Shown piece after piece: positions 42,767 to 53,424 of a stretch of 64,000 nt of DNA. Location of the stretch: contig JAQTZW010000007.1 in assembly GCA_028687575.1 (NCBI GenBank), positions 62,001 to 126,000 of the forward strand, read 5' to 3'. A program made the position numbers and the translations under genes. Within the stretch, counting starts at the first letter, position 1; every line of letters starts with the position of its first letter. This DNA is from Gallionella sp. Lineage in GTDB: Bacteria > Pseudomonadota > Gammaproteobacteria > Burkholderiales > Gallionellaceae. The notes below the pieces were generated by a model. The model had not been told where the DNA came from. It saw nothing but the letters and a program-made list of their open reading frames with translations, and searched no databases.

Positions 42767-44140
42767 TTGAAGATTTTGATTCTGGGTGCTGGACAGGTGG
42801 GTTCTTCAGTCGCTGAAAGTCTGGTCAGCGAGGCGAACGATATCACCGTGGTAGACACCGATGGCGAAAAACTCGCCTTGCTGCAAGAGCGACTCGATTT
42901 GCGCACTGTAACCGGCAGCGCCTCCCATCCTTCGGTGCTGGAGCGAGCCGGTATTGCGGATACAGATATGCTGCTGGCGGTCACGCAGAGCGATGAGGTC
43001 AATATGCTGGCGTGCAAGATGGCCGCTAGTCTGTTCAATACCCCAACCCGCATTGCACGGATTCGAGCGACCGACTTTCTGGACAGGCCGGCGTTGTTCA
43101 ACAAGGATAATTTCTGCGTGGACTTCTCCATCTGTCCGGAGCAGACGCTGACGGATTACATCGCCAAGTTGATAGAGTTCCCCGAGGCATTGCAGGTGCT
43201 GCAATTCTCTCAAGGACGCGCCAAGCTGGTGGCGGTGCGGGCATTCCGTGGTGGTCCGCTGGTAGGCCAACCGTTAAGTCATTTGCATGACCATATGCCG
43301 AATGTGGATGCGCGAGTGGCAGCCATCTTCCGGCAGGATCGCTCAATTATCCCCGAAGGCAGCACGGTCATTGAGGAGGGCGACGAGGTGTTCTTCATCG
43401 CTGCGACCGAAAACATTCGCAGCGTGATGCACGAGTTGCGCAGTATGGACAAGCCGAGCAAACGGGTGATGATAGTCGGCGGCGGCAATATCGGCAGCCG
43501 ACTAGCCAAGACACTGGAGCGCGATTATCACGTCAAACTGATCGAATACAACAAGAAAGCCTGCGAAAAGTTGGCCGGAGAACTGACCCACACGCTGGTT
43601 TTGAATGGCGACGGTACCGACGAAAAGCTGATGCAGCAGGAGAACATCGGCGAGGTGGATGTATTTTGTGCGCTGACCAATGATGACGAGAACAACATCA
43701 TGTCGTCGCTGTTGGCCAAGCAAGGCGGTGCGCGCAAAGTCATCGCACTGATCAAGCGCAGTGCCTATGTGGACCTGCTGCATGGCAGCTCCATAGACAT
43801 CGCACTGTCACCGGAGCACGTCACAATAGGTTCGCTGCTAGCTTATGTGCGACTGGGCGATGTGGCGGCGGTGCACTCCCTGCGGCGCGGGGCAGCCGAA
43901 GCGCTGGAACTGGTGGCGCATGGAGATCGCAAGTCCTCCAAGGTGGTGGGGCGCCGCATAGAAGAGATTGATCTGCCTGTCGGGGCAACCATAGGGGCGG
44001 TGGTGCGCGGGGACAAAGTAATCATGGGTCATCATGATGTGATGATTGAGGCGGAAGACCATGCCATCGTATTTGTCGTTAACAAGAAGATCGTCTCCAA
44101 AGTAGAGCGGCTGTTCCAGGTGAGTGTGGGCTTCTTCTGA
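42767..44140 (+). CDS. trkA: Trk system potassium uptake protein TrkA
   Basis: Two NAD-binding repeats MKILILGAGQVGSSVAESL and RVMIVGGGNIGSRLAKTLE; TrkA-C regions. Confidence 0.95.
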   Translation: MKILILGAGQVGSSVAESLVSEANDITVVDTDGEKLALLQERLDLRTVTGSASHPSVLERAGIADTDMLLAVTQSDEVNMLACKMAASLFNTPTRIARIRATDFLDRPALFNKDNFCVDFSICPEQTLTDYIAKLIEFPEALQVLQFSQGRAKLVAVRAFRGGPLVGQPLSHLHDHMPNVDARVAAIFRQDRSIIPEGSTVIEEGDEVFFIAATENIRSVMHELRSMDKPSKRVMIVGGGNIGSRLAKTLERDYHVKLIEYNKKACEKLAGELTHTLVLNGDGTDEKLMQQENIGEVDVFCALTNDDENNIMSSLLAKQGGARKVIALIKRSAYVDLLHGSSIDIALSPEHVTIGSLLAYVRLGDVAAVHSLRRGAAEALELVAHGDRKSSKVVGRRIEEIDLPVGATIGAVVRGDKVIMGHHDVMIEAEDHAIVFVVNKKIVSKVERLFQVSVGFF

Positions 44141-44310
44141 TTGTAATGGGGGCAAAACCGCTGTCATTGAGATTTTCTTGCTTGCTTTGCAGGCTGTGAT
44201 GGCATCGCGTGAAGCAAAATTGCAACACAGCTTGTTCGGGATAGGGTACTATTCTCCACTTCATCGCAGGAAGATATTTCGGCACGATCAGTGCCAACGG
44301 GGGGAGTTCT

Positions 44311-44724
44311 TTGGACGCGAGTTTGCCATTGTCAGGTGTGAAGGTGTTGCTGATAGATGACAGCAACACTATTCGTCGTAGTGGGGAGATATTCCTGTCG
44401 CAAGCCGGCTGTCAAGTCGTGCTTGCAGAAGATGGTTTCGACGGACTGTCCAAAGTCGTCGATACGCAGCCGGACATCATCTTTGTAGATGTGATGATGC
44501 CGCGCCTTGATGGGTATCAGACCTGCTCATTAATCAAGAGTCATCAGCAGTACAAAAAAATTCCCGTCGTGATGTTGACCAGTAAGGATACGGTTTTCGA
44601 TCGTGCGCGCGGTAGGCTGGTCGGTTCCGACCAGTACCTTATCAAACCTTTCAATAAGAAGAGTCTGGTGGATGCTGTCATCAGGCACACACAGCAACAA
44701 CAGGAGAAAGTGCATGGCAAATAA
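44311..44724 (+). CDS. pilG: Response regulator, PilG-like (TTG start)
   Basis: KVLLIDDSNTIRRSGEIFLSQAGC, FVDVMMPRLDGYQTC; first gene of Pil-Chp cluster. Confidence 0.88.
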   Translation: MDASLPLSGVKVLLIDDSNTIRRSGEIFLSQAGCQVVLAEDGFDGLSKVVDTQPDIIFVDVMMPRLDGYQTCSLIKSHQQYKKIPVVMLTSKDTVFDRARGRLVGSDQYLIKPFNKKSLVDAVIRHTQQQQEKVHGK

Positions 44725-45079
44725 GAGGATATTGGTGGTAGATGACTCTGCAACGGAGCGTCATATCATAGGGGAGATACTTACCAAGCAGGGGTTTGAG
44801 GTTTCCTTTGCGGAAAGTGGCGAGATCGGTGTGGCTAAAGCCAAGCAGGACAAGCCGGACCTGATTGTGATGGATGTGGTGATGCCTGGTCTGAACGGTT
44901 TTCAGGCAACGCGGGCGATCAGCAGGGATGCCGAGACTCAGCATATCCCCATCATCATTTGCACTACGAAAGATCAGGAAACAGACAAAATTTGGGGTAT
45001 GCGCCAAGGTGCCAAGGACTATGTTGTCAAGCCGGTAAGCGCATCGGAGTTGCTCAGCAAAATCGCGGCACTCTCATAA
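44714..45079 (+). CDS. pilH: Response regulator, PilH-like
   Basis: RILVVDDSATERHIIGEIL, VMDVVMPGLNGFQATRAI; cluster context. Confidence 0.88.
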   Translation: MANKRILVVDDSATERHIIGEILTKQGFEVSFAESGEIGVAKAKQDKPDLIVMDVVMPGLNGFQATRAISRDAETQHIPIIICTTKDQETDKIWGMRQGAKDYVVKPVSASELLSKIAALS

Positions 45080-45095
45080 TCTGCATTAAATAATC

Positions 45096-45587
45096 ATGGC
45101 TAAACGACTAGACCTACGCGCATTTCAGCAAGACCTGAACGACCGGATGCAGGATAGGAGTCGTCAGGGTGGGCAGCAGTCGCTGCTAGGTGTGCAGATT
45201 GCCGGGCAGAACTGGCTGGTGGATATGTCGGATATCAGCGAAGTGTTGTCGTTGCCCCGATTGACATCGGTACCCTTGAGTCAAGACTGGTTTCGAGGGG
45301 TCGCCAACGTGCGGGGAAATTTATACGGTGTCGTGGACATTGCCGCTTATTTGCAGAATGGGGCGGCCTCTGGTGAGGCGACCAATCGCATTTTGCTGTT
45401 GGCCGAACGATATGGTTTCAACACGGCTTTGTTGGTTGATGGTGTGCTGGGTTTGCGCGATACCAGCGAATGGCGGCGCAGCGTGGAAGATGGGGCTCAA
45501 TTTGTTGATAAGCAGGGGGTGTCGTGGCGCAGTCTGGCGGTGGTTGAGCTAGTCGAGCAGCCCGAATTCCTGCAAATAGGCATTTAG
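45096..45587 (+). CDS. pilI: CheW-like protein, PilI
   Basis: WLVDMSDISEVLSLPRLTSVPLSQDWFRGVANVRGNLYGVVDIAAYL. Confidence 0.88.
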   Translation: MAKRLDLRAFQQDLNDRMQDRSRQGGQQSLLGVQIAGQNWLVDMSDISEVLSLPRLTSVPLSQDWFRGVANVRGNLYGVVDIAAYLQNGAASGEATNRILLLAERYGFNTALLVDGVLGLRDTSEWRRSVEDGAQFVDKQGVSWRSLAVVELVEQPEFLQIGI

Positions 45588-45608
45588 CGATACCGGGGAG
45601 AACAGAAC

Positions 45609-47618
45609 ATGGCATTCGAATTTAAGTTACCAGATTTCATGTCGAGCATGAATTCTGCCAGTGAGGCAGCGGACAAGCCTTTGCCATTAATCGGGCATCT
45701 GCCTTTTGCGCGTCAATTGCAGATTTTGGGCGGTGGCGCAGCGTTGGCGTTGGCATTAAGCGTGATCTCAGCGGGCCTGGATTACCGCAGCACCACTCAG
45801 GGGCAGCATTACCTTGATTTATCAGGTGATCTGGTGATGTTGACGCAGCGTATCGCTAAGGATGCGGGTTCTGCGATGCAGGGTAAGCAAACCGCCATTG
45901 AAGGATTGCCGCAGGGCAGGGGGGACGCCGAGCGCATTCTCGCAGCGCTGGATCAGGGCGATGGCATAGCGCCTGCAACCGGCGGCACAGCGCGTGAGGT
46001 GTTGGACCGATTATTGCCGATTGCCAAGCAGTCATTCGATTACATCAAGGATATCGAAGAAGGCCGTCCCGGTCTGTTAACGGTATCTCGTGCGGTGCAG
46101 GCGGTGGAAGAGGTTGGACCGGACATGCGTGAGGCCATCGGGCAGTTGCCTGCTGGAGAGCGCACTAGCCGTTTCGCGCTGCTAATTGAGCGGTTGGGTA
46201 AGGATGCCAACGCGATGTTGGGTCGTGAAGTGACTTCCGAGATGGTGGCGGCGCTGGGTTCCGACACTAACGAGGCGTCGGAGCTGCTGGCGGGGTACGA
46301 TCAGTCCAATCCGGCAGTCGTGCGTGTCGCTGATTTGTACGAAGGGTATCGCAACTCGATTTATGCGGTGATCAGTCAGGTGCAAGGGCTTTTTGCTGCG
46401 AAACGGGGTGCCAATGATTACTTTGACAGTGTCTCGGTGACTCATAAGGGACCGTTCATCATTACCGCTGAAGAATTGAAGGCTGCCTATGCGGCTTCCT
46501 TGCAGAATCGCTGGACGACTTATGCGATGCTGATCTCGGGCGCACTGTTGTTGCTCAGCGCGGCTTTGCTGGCCAAGGCCTTGCTGACTGATGCACGGCA
46601 TCGTGCGGCACTGGCGGAAGCCAGCAACAAGCAGAATCAACGTGCCATTTTGCGTCTGATGAACGAATTGAGCGATCTGGCTGACGGTGACTTGACTGTT
46701 CGTGCGACCATTTCCGAGGACATCACTGGCGCGATTGCCGACTCGGTGAACTACACCGCCGAAGAGTTGCACAAACTAGTTTCGCGGATTACTGACGCTT
46801 CCGGAGAGATGAGCGTTGCAACCAAAGATGCCGAACGCTTGTCGCGAACCTTGCAGGACGCTACTTTGAAGCAGGTTGAGGAGATCAAGGAAGCCGAGAT
46901 GTCGGTGAAACTGATTACACAGTCCATCGCTGAAGTGGATATGGCGGCGGCCAAGGCTGCGGAAGTGGGTCGTCATACGTTGGATGCGACTAACCAGGGT
47001 GCGCTTGCGGTGCGTAATACGATTACCGGTATGGATGCCATTCGTGAGCACATTCAGGAAACCTCAAAGCGTATTAAACGATTGGGTGAAAGCTCGCAGG
47101 AGATTGGCGAGATCGTGGATCTGATTTCCGACATTACCGAACAGACCAACGTGCTGGCGCTGAATGCGGCGATCCAGGCGGCAGCGGCCGGTGAAGCAGG
47201 CCGGGGCTTCTCGGTGGTTGCGGAAGAGGTTCAGCGCCTGGCGGAGCGTTCCGCCGAGGCGACCAAACAGATTGGTGCGTTGGTCAAGACCATTCAAGGC
47301 GATACCTATGATGCGGTTGCTGCGATGGAGAAAAGTACGGTTGGGGTGGTGGAAGGTGCCAAGTTGTCCGAGGTTTCAGGTCAGTCGCTGCTGGAAATTG
47401 AGCGCGTCTCCAACGAATTGGCCACGCTGATCAATAGTATTTCGGTCTCAACTCAGGTTCAGACTGAGATGGCCGGTGAGGTGGCTGAAGTGATGAAGGA
47501 AATCATGCAGATTACCGAGCAGACCGCCGAAGGTACGCGTCAGACTTCTGCGTCTGCCGCCAAGGTGAACGGCATGGCGGCAGGCCTGATGGGTTCGGTG
47601 GCGGGCTTTAAACTCTGA
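45609..47618 (+). CDS. pilJ: Methyl-accepting chemotaxis protein, PilJ
   Basis: ISDITEQTNVLALNAAIQAAAAGEAGRGFSVVAEEVQRLAERSAEATKQI; two N-terminal helical sensory regions. Confidence 0.93.
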   Translation: MAFEFKLPDFMSSMNSASEAADKPLPLIGHLPFARQLQILGGGAALALALSVISAGLDYRSTTQGQHYLDLSGDLVMLTQRIAKDAGSAMQGKQTAIEGLPQGRGDAERILAALDQGDGIAPATGGTAREVLDRLLPIAKQSFDYIKDIEEGRPGLLTVSRAVQAVEEVGPDMREAIGQLPAGERTSRFALLIERLGKDANAMLGREVTSEMVAALGSDTNEASELLAGYDQSNPAVVRVADLYEGYRNSIYAVISQVQGLFAAKRGANDYFDSVSVTHKGPFIITAEELKAAYAASLQNRWTTYAMLISGALLLLSAALLAKALLTDARHRAALAEASNKQNQRAILRLMNELSDLADGDLTVRATISEDITGAIADSVNYTAEELHKLVSRITDASGEMSVATKDAERLSRTLQDATLKQVEEIKEAEMSVKLITQSIAEVDMAAAKAAEVGRHTLDATNQGALAVRNTITGMDAIREHIQETSKRIKRLGESSQEIGEIVDLISDITEQTNVLALNAAIQAAAAGEAGRGFSVVAEEVQRLAERSAEATKQIGALVKTIQGDTYDAVAAMEKSTVGVVEGAKLSEVSGQSLLEIERVSNELATLINSISVSTQVQTEMAGEVAEVMKEIMQITEQTAEGTRQTSASAAKVNGMAAGLMGSVAGFKL

Positions 47619-47638
47619 TTGTAGGGACGCTAACTTAC

Positions 47639-50600
47639 ATGCCTAAGCACACACAATTTGATCCTGTCGCACTTTCCGCAGTCAAGCCTGGTATGGATGA
47701 TGCGCTGGGCGTGGTGGGTGCGCGCCTCACCGAGTATTTCGACAATCCCGAACCGAATGCCGCAGCGCTGCGGGCTGCGCGCGACGAATTGCACAGGGTG
47801 GTGGGTGCTTTCAGGGTGATTTCTCTTGATGGCGCTGCGGTTTACTGTGCCGAAATCGAGAAGGTTCTTGACGAACTGGGCACCAATCCGGCATTGGCCT
47901 CCGCACTCTTTCAGAGTGAATTAAAACGTGCACTGTCGGGTTTGCAGCGCTATCTCGATGCCTTGATGAGTGGTGCCGACAACACAGTGCTCAGCCTGTT
48001 TCCGAAGTATGCCGCGCTGCAGAGTCTACGTGGTATGGAAATGTCCTTTGAGCAGGACTTGTTTTTTCCCAGCTTGGCGATTCAACTACCGGAATCCGTC
48101 CTGGATAACCTGCCGCCCGCCAATTGGCAGGCAAAATTGAAGGAAGCGCAAAGCAAATATCAGCGGGGATTGATGAAACTTTGGCGTGATCCGGGTGCCA
48201 GGTCCGAGCTGCTGGTGATGCAGGGGGCGCTGGATGTGATTTCGGATTGTGTACCCCAGGATCAGAGTCGTGCATTTTGGTGGGTTGCTAATGCCTTGTT
48301 GGAATGTGTGCATCTTGGTGGCGTGCCTATAGATCTGGGTACGCGGAAATTGCTGGTCAAGATAGATCAGCGGATGCGCGCGACCACGAAAAATAAACTG
48401 CTTGATGCTGGCCCGGTGATGAACGAAATGCTGTATCTGGTCGGACGCAGTACGGTAGCGGGCGATCTGGCTGGGCAAGTCAGGGAAAGCTATGTGTTGG
48501 ATCGATATTTGCCCGACTTCGAGGTGACACCGACGCTGGCAGACAAGAAATCGCTGGACGAATTGCGTGAACAACTGCATGAGGTCGAAGAAAACTGGGA
48601 GCATTGCGTCGCTGGCGACAGTAACGCCTGCGGCAGGTTCGTGGCTTATCTGGAAAAGGTCGCAAAGAAGAGCGACGGGCTGAAATCCCGGCAGCCGCAG
48701 CATCTGGTCAGGCAGGTAAATGCGTTGTCGGAATACCTACGTGATCCCGAATATGCTCGCCTGATAGGTGAGGATATGGCGATGACGATGCTGCAATGGC
48801 GCAGCGGTGTGGAAAATCCTGCCACGCTCGATACGCGCTTCCAAGAGCATGCGCGTCTGCTGTCCGAACAGATCGCATCAACGGTTCATCCGGACGAGGC
48901 GGATGTGCAGCGCATGGCAACCCTGATAGGGCTATACAATCAGGCAGAGCATAGTCAAGTCACCAGCACGCTGGCGCAAGAAATGCTGGTGAATCTTGAG
49001 CAGGTGGAGCAGGCGCTGAATACCTTTTTCGAAGATGCCGAGCAACGAAATCAACTGACTAAACTGCCCAATCTGTTGTCCCAGATCCACGGGGGATTGC
49101 GTATCCTTGAACTGGATCAAGCCGAAAAGCTGTTGCAAACAGTTTGGTTACATGTGCTTGACTATGTCGGAACCCAAAAAATACCTAAATTAGATGAGAT
49201 TCACGCAGTGGCAGGCGCAATGGCGACGCTGGATGGGTATCTGCGAGACATGTCATATGGCGAAAGTGAACAAACGGAATCTCTGACGCAGGCGCTGGCA
49301 GATCTTTCCGGAACTGGCTCGGGCGTCGCTTCTGGCAGTTATGCAAAATTTCCACAAAGCACTGTTGCGAATCAGCGTCCTATGCCCGACGTTCAGCATC
49401 CGTTGGACGAAGATATGGAGCTGCTTGGCGTTTTCCTCGAAGAGGCTAACGAAGTGCTCGGCATCATGCAGATCAATCTTGAATTCTGTCAGATACAAGT
49501 GGAATCAGAGGAGCCATTGGTTACTATACGTCGCGGCTTCCACACCCTCAAAGGCAGCGGCCGCATGGTCGGATTGACCGATCTGGGCGAGGTGGCTTGG
49601 GTAGCTGAGCGCGCATTGAATAAATGGTTGCAAACGAAGAAACACGCCAGTGCTGCCTTGCTGAATTTTATCGAGCAGGCTATCAAAGACTTTTCCGGAT
49701 GGATAGTCGAACTGGAGCGCAAGGGCTGCGTCCGTATCCAAGCGGACGAATTGCTCGAAATGGCGCGGCAGATTGAAGCCGGGATGATGACTGAATCGAC
49801 AACATCTACGGAAGTGAACGCGGCAGAAGAAATGCCTGTTGAGTTGCCGCCTGCCGAATTGCCGGCAGCCCCAGAATTGTCGGCTGAGTCAGAGCCGGCG
49901 GGTGATTTCCAGGAGCCTGATTCGATCATCATCGGCACATTGGCGCTTTCGCCAACCTTGTTCAAGATTGCCAGTGAAGAAGCTACTCAGCATATCCAGT
50001 CCATGCGGCAACATCTGGAGGTAATGCACCAACAGCATCCTCCCGTTGTGGACTACAACTTCATGCGTGCCGCTCATACCTTGGCGGGCGTGTGCCGTAA
50101 TACCGGATTCACAGCTGTGGTGCAATTGGCGGCAGCGCTGGAAGGATTCCTGCAAGCCTGCCTTGATAAGCCGCTCAATTTGACGGTTGAACAATTGCAG
50201 ATGGTTGATGAAGTCGTCGCTGTATTAGGCGAAATGGTGGACAAAGTATGTGGCAAGATCATGCCGGATTCTCGGGTTGATCTCGTTCAGTGTGTATTGA
50301 ACGAAAAAGAGAGAGTCCAGCATGAAGCGGAACAACTGCGTCCTCTGGTTGAGGAGATAAGTCACGACGAACAGGCGCAGGCAGTCGTGTCTCAGGAGCT
50401 TCCGACTGAAATGCCACTCAAGCCGCTTTCGGCAGAAGAACCTGTGCAAAAAACACTGCTGCGGGACGATGTGGACCCGCAACTGTTGCCGGTATTCATC
50501 GAAGAAGCGGATGAGTTGTGCCCCAAGATCGGCGATTGCCTGCGTTCGCTGCGTGAGAACGCAGAAGACGATCATGCGCTGCAGTTGTTGAACCGACTGT

Positions 50601-52735
50601 TGCACACCCTGAAGGGAAGTGCGCGCATGACGGGTGCCATGCGCATCGGCGAACTGGCCCATGCCATGGAAGGCAATCTGCAAGCGGGTGTGAAGGCGGG
50701 TGGTGAGGCGTTACTGGACAAACTGGAAGCGGATTACGATCACATCAATATCCTGCTGGAAGAGCTGCGTACCGGAGAGGTGCAGCCTGAGGCGTTGCAT
50801 CAAGACGCGCAGCATATCGGGATGGACGGCAAGGCTGCTGGAGATGACAAGCACGGTGACAGGCGCAGTGAGCAGCGTGCCACGCATGTTGCGGCGGAAC
50901 GCGTTCAACCCGGCAGTGTATTGCGTGTGCGCTCCGAAGTGGTTGACCGTCTGGTCAACCAGGCCGGCGAGATCAGCGTGGCGCGTTCGCGCATGGAAAC
51001 CGAATTGCAGGCATTTAAAGATGGCCTGCTCGAACTCTCTGGCAGCGTGGCGCGACTGAGGAAGCAATTACGCGAAGTGGAGATCCAGGCGGAAAGCCAG
51101 ATTCAGGCACGCATCTCGTTGGCCAATGAAAGTAACGAACAGTTCGATCCGCTGGAATTTGACCGTTTCACCCGCTTGCAGGAACTGACACGTTTCATGA
51201 ATGAGAGTGTGCATGACGTGCAGACCGTGCAACACTCCCTGCTGAGAAATCTGGATGAAACGGCTTCGGCGATCACCGCGCAGGGGCGACTGAATCGCGA
51301 TTTGCAGCAAAGTCTGATGAACGTGCGCATGGTGCCATTCGGCAGTATGACCGAGCGTCTGTACCGTATCGTGCGGCAGACCGGCAAGGAATTGGGCAAG
51401 CGCGCCAATCTGGAGTTGACGGGAACCGGTGTTGAACTGGATCGTAGCGTGCTGGAGAGGATGACCGCACCTTTCGAACATCTGTTGCGTAATGCGATTG
51501 CGCACGGACTGGAGGACGAGGCGTTGCGCATCGCCAACGGCAAGGATGCCATCGGTGAGGTGCGGCTGGATTTGCGTCAGGAAAGTAACGAAGTCGTCTT
51601 TGAATTCAGCGATGACGGCAAGGGGCTGGATTTTGAAGCCTTGCGCGCCAAGGCGATTGAAAAGGGCTTGCTGTCTGAGGCTGACGAAGCTGTCACGCAC
51701 GAGCAACTTGCGCAACTGATCTTTACTTCCGGCGTATCGACAGCGAACGAAGTGACAGAGGTCGCCGGGCGCGGCATCGGCATGGATGTGGTGCGCAGCG
51801 AGATCGCAGCCTTGGGTGGCCGCATAGATGTCAGTTCCAGGGCTGGATTGGGTACAACTTTCACCATCCATCTGCCGCTCACGTTGGCTGTCACCCATGT
51901 GCTGATGGTGCGTGCCGGTGAGTCGGTATATGCCTTCCCGTCCACCATGGTGGAACAAGTTCGCCAGGTAAAGCCAGCTGAACTCAAGGAAGTTTATGCA
52001 GCGCGTAAGGTGACATGGCAGGGTAAGGATTACCCATTCCACTACCTGCCGACATTGTTGGGGGATGCGGGGCGGGCACCTGAGAGCCTGCCGCACAACC
52101 CGATGATCCTGCTGCGTAGTGGCGAGCAGCGCATTGCTTTGCACGTGGACGGCTTGTTGGGCAACCGCGAAGCGGTGGTCAAAAATATCGGGCCGCAACT
52201 GACGCGCTTGCCAGACATGGCGGGTGCAACGGTAATGGGCGATGGTTCCATCGTCCTGATTCTAAATCCGGTGCAAATGGCTCAGCGTATCGTCGCTGCA
52301 CGCAAGTCAACTGAAAGTACGGATGTAGCAGCAGCTGTGGTGCAAGCAGAACCTGTTGTAATCAATGTTCGCCCCTTGGTCATGGTGGTGGACGATTCAT
52401 TGACAGTGCGCAAAATCACCACGCGCATGCTGACGCGAGCAGGCTACCAGGTTGTGACCGCCAAGGATGGTGTGGATGCGCTGGAACAGTTGGGTGAGGT
52501 ATCCCCCAATATCATGTTGCTGGATATTGAAATGCCACGCATGGACGGTTTCGAACTGACCAAGCTTATGCGGCGTGACGAGAAGACCAGAGCGCTGCCC
52601 ATTATCATGATTACCTCGCGTACTGCAGACAAGCACCGCGATCATGCGATGGAACTTGGTGTGAACGGCTATATGGGCAAGCCCTATCAGGAAGAAGAAT
52701 TGCTGGCGCAAATTGCAGCATTGATCGCCGCGTAA
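47639..52735 (+). CDS. chpA: ChpA/PilL-type hybrid CheA histidine kinase with multiple Hpt domains and C-terminal receiver
   Basis: Three canonical Hpt motifs (FHTLKGSGRMVG, AHTLAGVCRNTG, LHTLKGSARMTG); VVDRLVNQAGEISVARSRME; HLLRNAIAHGLE; GRGIGMDVVRSEI; VMVVDDSLTVRKITTRML receiver. Confidence 0.95.
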   Translation: MPKHTQFDPVALSAVKPGMDDALGVVGARLTEYFDNPEPNAAALRAARDELHRVVGAFRVISLDGAAVYCAEIEKVLDELGTNPALASALFQSELKRALSGLQRYLDALMSGADNTVLSLFPKYAALQSLRGMEMSFEQDLFFPSLAIQLPESVLDNLPPANWQAKLKEAQSKYQRGLMKLWRDPGARSELLVMQGALDVISDCVPQDQSRAFWWVANALLECVHLGGVPIDLGTRKLLVKIDQRMRATTKNKLLDAGPVMNEMLYLVGRSTVAGDLAGQVRESYVLDRYLPDFEVTPTLADKKSLDELREQLHEVEENWEHCVAGDSNACGRFVAYLEKVAKKSDGLKSRQPQHLVRQVNALSEYLRDPEYARLIGEDMAMTMLQWRSGVENPATLDTRFQEHARLLSEQIASTVHPDEADVQRMATLIGLYNQAEHSQVTSTLAQEMLVNLEQVEQALNTFFEDAEQRNQLTKLPNLLSQIHGGLRILELDQAEKLLQTVWLHVLDYVGTQKIPKLDEIHAVAGAMATLDGYLRDMSYGESEQTESLTQALADLSGTGSGVASGSYAKFPQSTVANQRPMPDVQHPLDEDMELLGVFLEEANEVLGIMQINLEFCQIQVESEEPLVTIRRGFHTLKGSGRMVGLTDLGEVAWVAERALNKWLQTKKHASAALLNFIEQAIKDFSGWIVELERKGCVRIQADELLEMARQIEAGMMTESTTSTEVNAAEEMPVELPPAELPAAPELSAESEPAGDFQEPDSIIIGTLALSPTLFKIASEEATQHIQSMRQHLEVMHQQHPPVVDYNFMRAAHTLAGVCRNTGFTAVVQLAAALEGFLQACLDKPLNLTVEQLQMVDEVVAVLGEMVDKVCGKIMPDSRVDLVQCVLNEKERVQHEAEQLRPLVEEISHDEQAQAVVSQELPTEMPLKPLSAEEPVQKTLLRDDVDPQLLPVFIEEADELCPKIGDCLRSLRENAEDDHALQLLNRLLHTLKGSARMTGAMRIGELAHAMEGNLQAGVKAGGEALLDKLEADYDHINILLEELRTGEVQPEALHQDAQHIGMDGKAAGDDKHGDRRSEQRATHVAAERVQPGSVLRVRSEVVDRLVNQAGEISVARSRMETELQAFKDGLLELSGSVARLRKQLREVEIQAESQIQARISLANESNEQFDPLEFDRFTRLQELTRFMNESVHDVQTVQHSLLRNLDETASAITAQGRLNRDLQQSLMNVRMVPFGSMTERLYRIVRQTGKELGKRANLELTGTGVELDRSVLERMTAPFEHLLRNAIAHGLEDEALRIANGKDAIGEVRLDLRQESNEVVFEFSDDGKGLDFEALRAKAIEKGLLSEADEAVTHEQLAQLIFTSGVSTANEVTEVAGRGIGMDVVRSEIAALGGRIDVSSRAGLGTTFTIHLPLTLAVTHVLMVRAGESVYAFPSTMVEQVRQVKPAELKEVYAARKVTWQGKDYPFHYLPTLLGDAGRAPESLPHNPMILLRSGEQRIALHVDGLLGNREAVVKNIGPQLTRLPDMAGATVMGDGSIVLILNPVQMAQRIVAARKSTESTDVAAAVVQAEPVVINVRPLVMVVDDSLTVRKITTRMLTRAGYQVVTAKDGVDALEQLGEVSPNIMLLDIEMPRMDGFELTKLMRRDEKTRALPIIMITSRTADKHRDHAMELGVNGYMGKPYQEEELLAQIAALIAA

Positions 52736-52773
52736 GGCCAGTAAACAACGGGCAGCGGATTGCAGCCCCAATT

Positions 52774-52817
52774 CCCTGTTCACTCACAGATAGTACGTGG
52801 GCTGAACAGGGTTTTTT
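52774..52817 (+). terminator. Rho-independent terminator after chpA
   Basis: ccctgttca ... tgaacaggg stem followed by tttttt. Confidence 0.8.
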
Positions 52818-52863
52818 GTTGTGTCGAATTGTGGTGACAGTGGTTGCCGGATACAATGCCGCC

Positions 52864-53424
52864 ATGTCCAAATTCAATCTCACCAATCACTTCCTGATCG
52901 CCATGCCTGCCATGCAGGAGGGTTTTTTCGCCGGCACGCTAACCTACATTTGCGAACATAACGAGAACGGCGCGTTGGGTATCGTGGTGAACCGCCCGAT
53001 CAGTCTGACGCTGGGCGAGATGTTCAGCCAGATCAGCATCCCGCTACATGACTCCAGGTTGGAGAATATGCAGGTGCATGTCGGTGGGCCGGTGCAGACC
53101 GAGCGCGGCTTCGTGCTGCATGATATGGGCCGCGACTGGCAATCCACCCTGCGCATCAACGATAAGCTCGCATTGACTACCTCCAAGGATATTCTCGAAG
53201 CGGTCGGCTCAGGCAGTGGGCCAGACAATCTGTTGATTACATTGGGTTACGCTGGCTGGGAGCAAGGCCAGATCGAGCATGAAATCAACGAGAATATCTG
53301 GCTGACAGTCCCTGCGAACACGCGTATTCTGTTCGACCTCCCTGCCGAAGCGCGTCTGCCTGCTGCCATGGCCTTGCTGGGCGTGGACTACGCCTCGCTG
53401 GTCGAGGATGCCGGACATGCCTGA
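52864..53424 (+). CDS. yqgE: YqgE/AlgH family protein
   Basis: LTNHFLIAMPAMQEGFFAGTLTYICEHNENGALGIVVNRP. Confidence 0.95.
   Translation: MSKFNLTNHFLIAMPAMQEGFFAGTLTYICEHNENGALGIVVNRPISLTLGEMFSQISIPLHDSRLENMQVHVGGPVQTERGFVLHDMGRDWQSTLRINDKLALTTSKDILEAVGSGSGPDNLLITLGYAGWEQGQIEHEINENIWLTVPANTRILFDLPAEARLPAAMALLGVDYASLVEDAGHA

Noticed and set aside
51068-52198. 376-aa minus-strand ORF within chpA
   Set aside because: Antisense to conserved CheA kinase domains.
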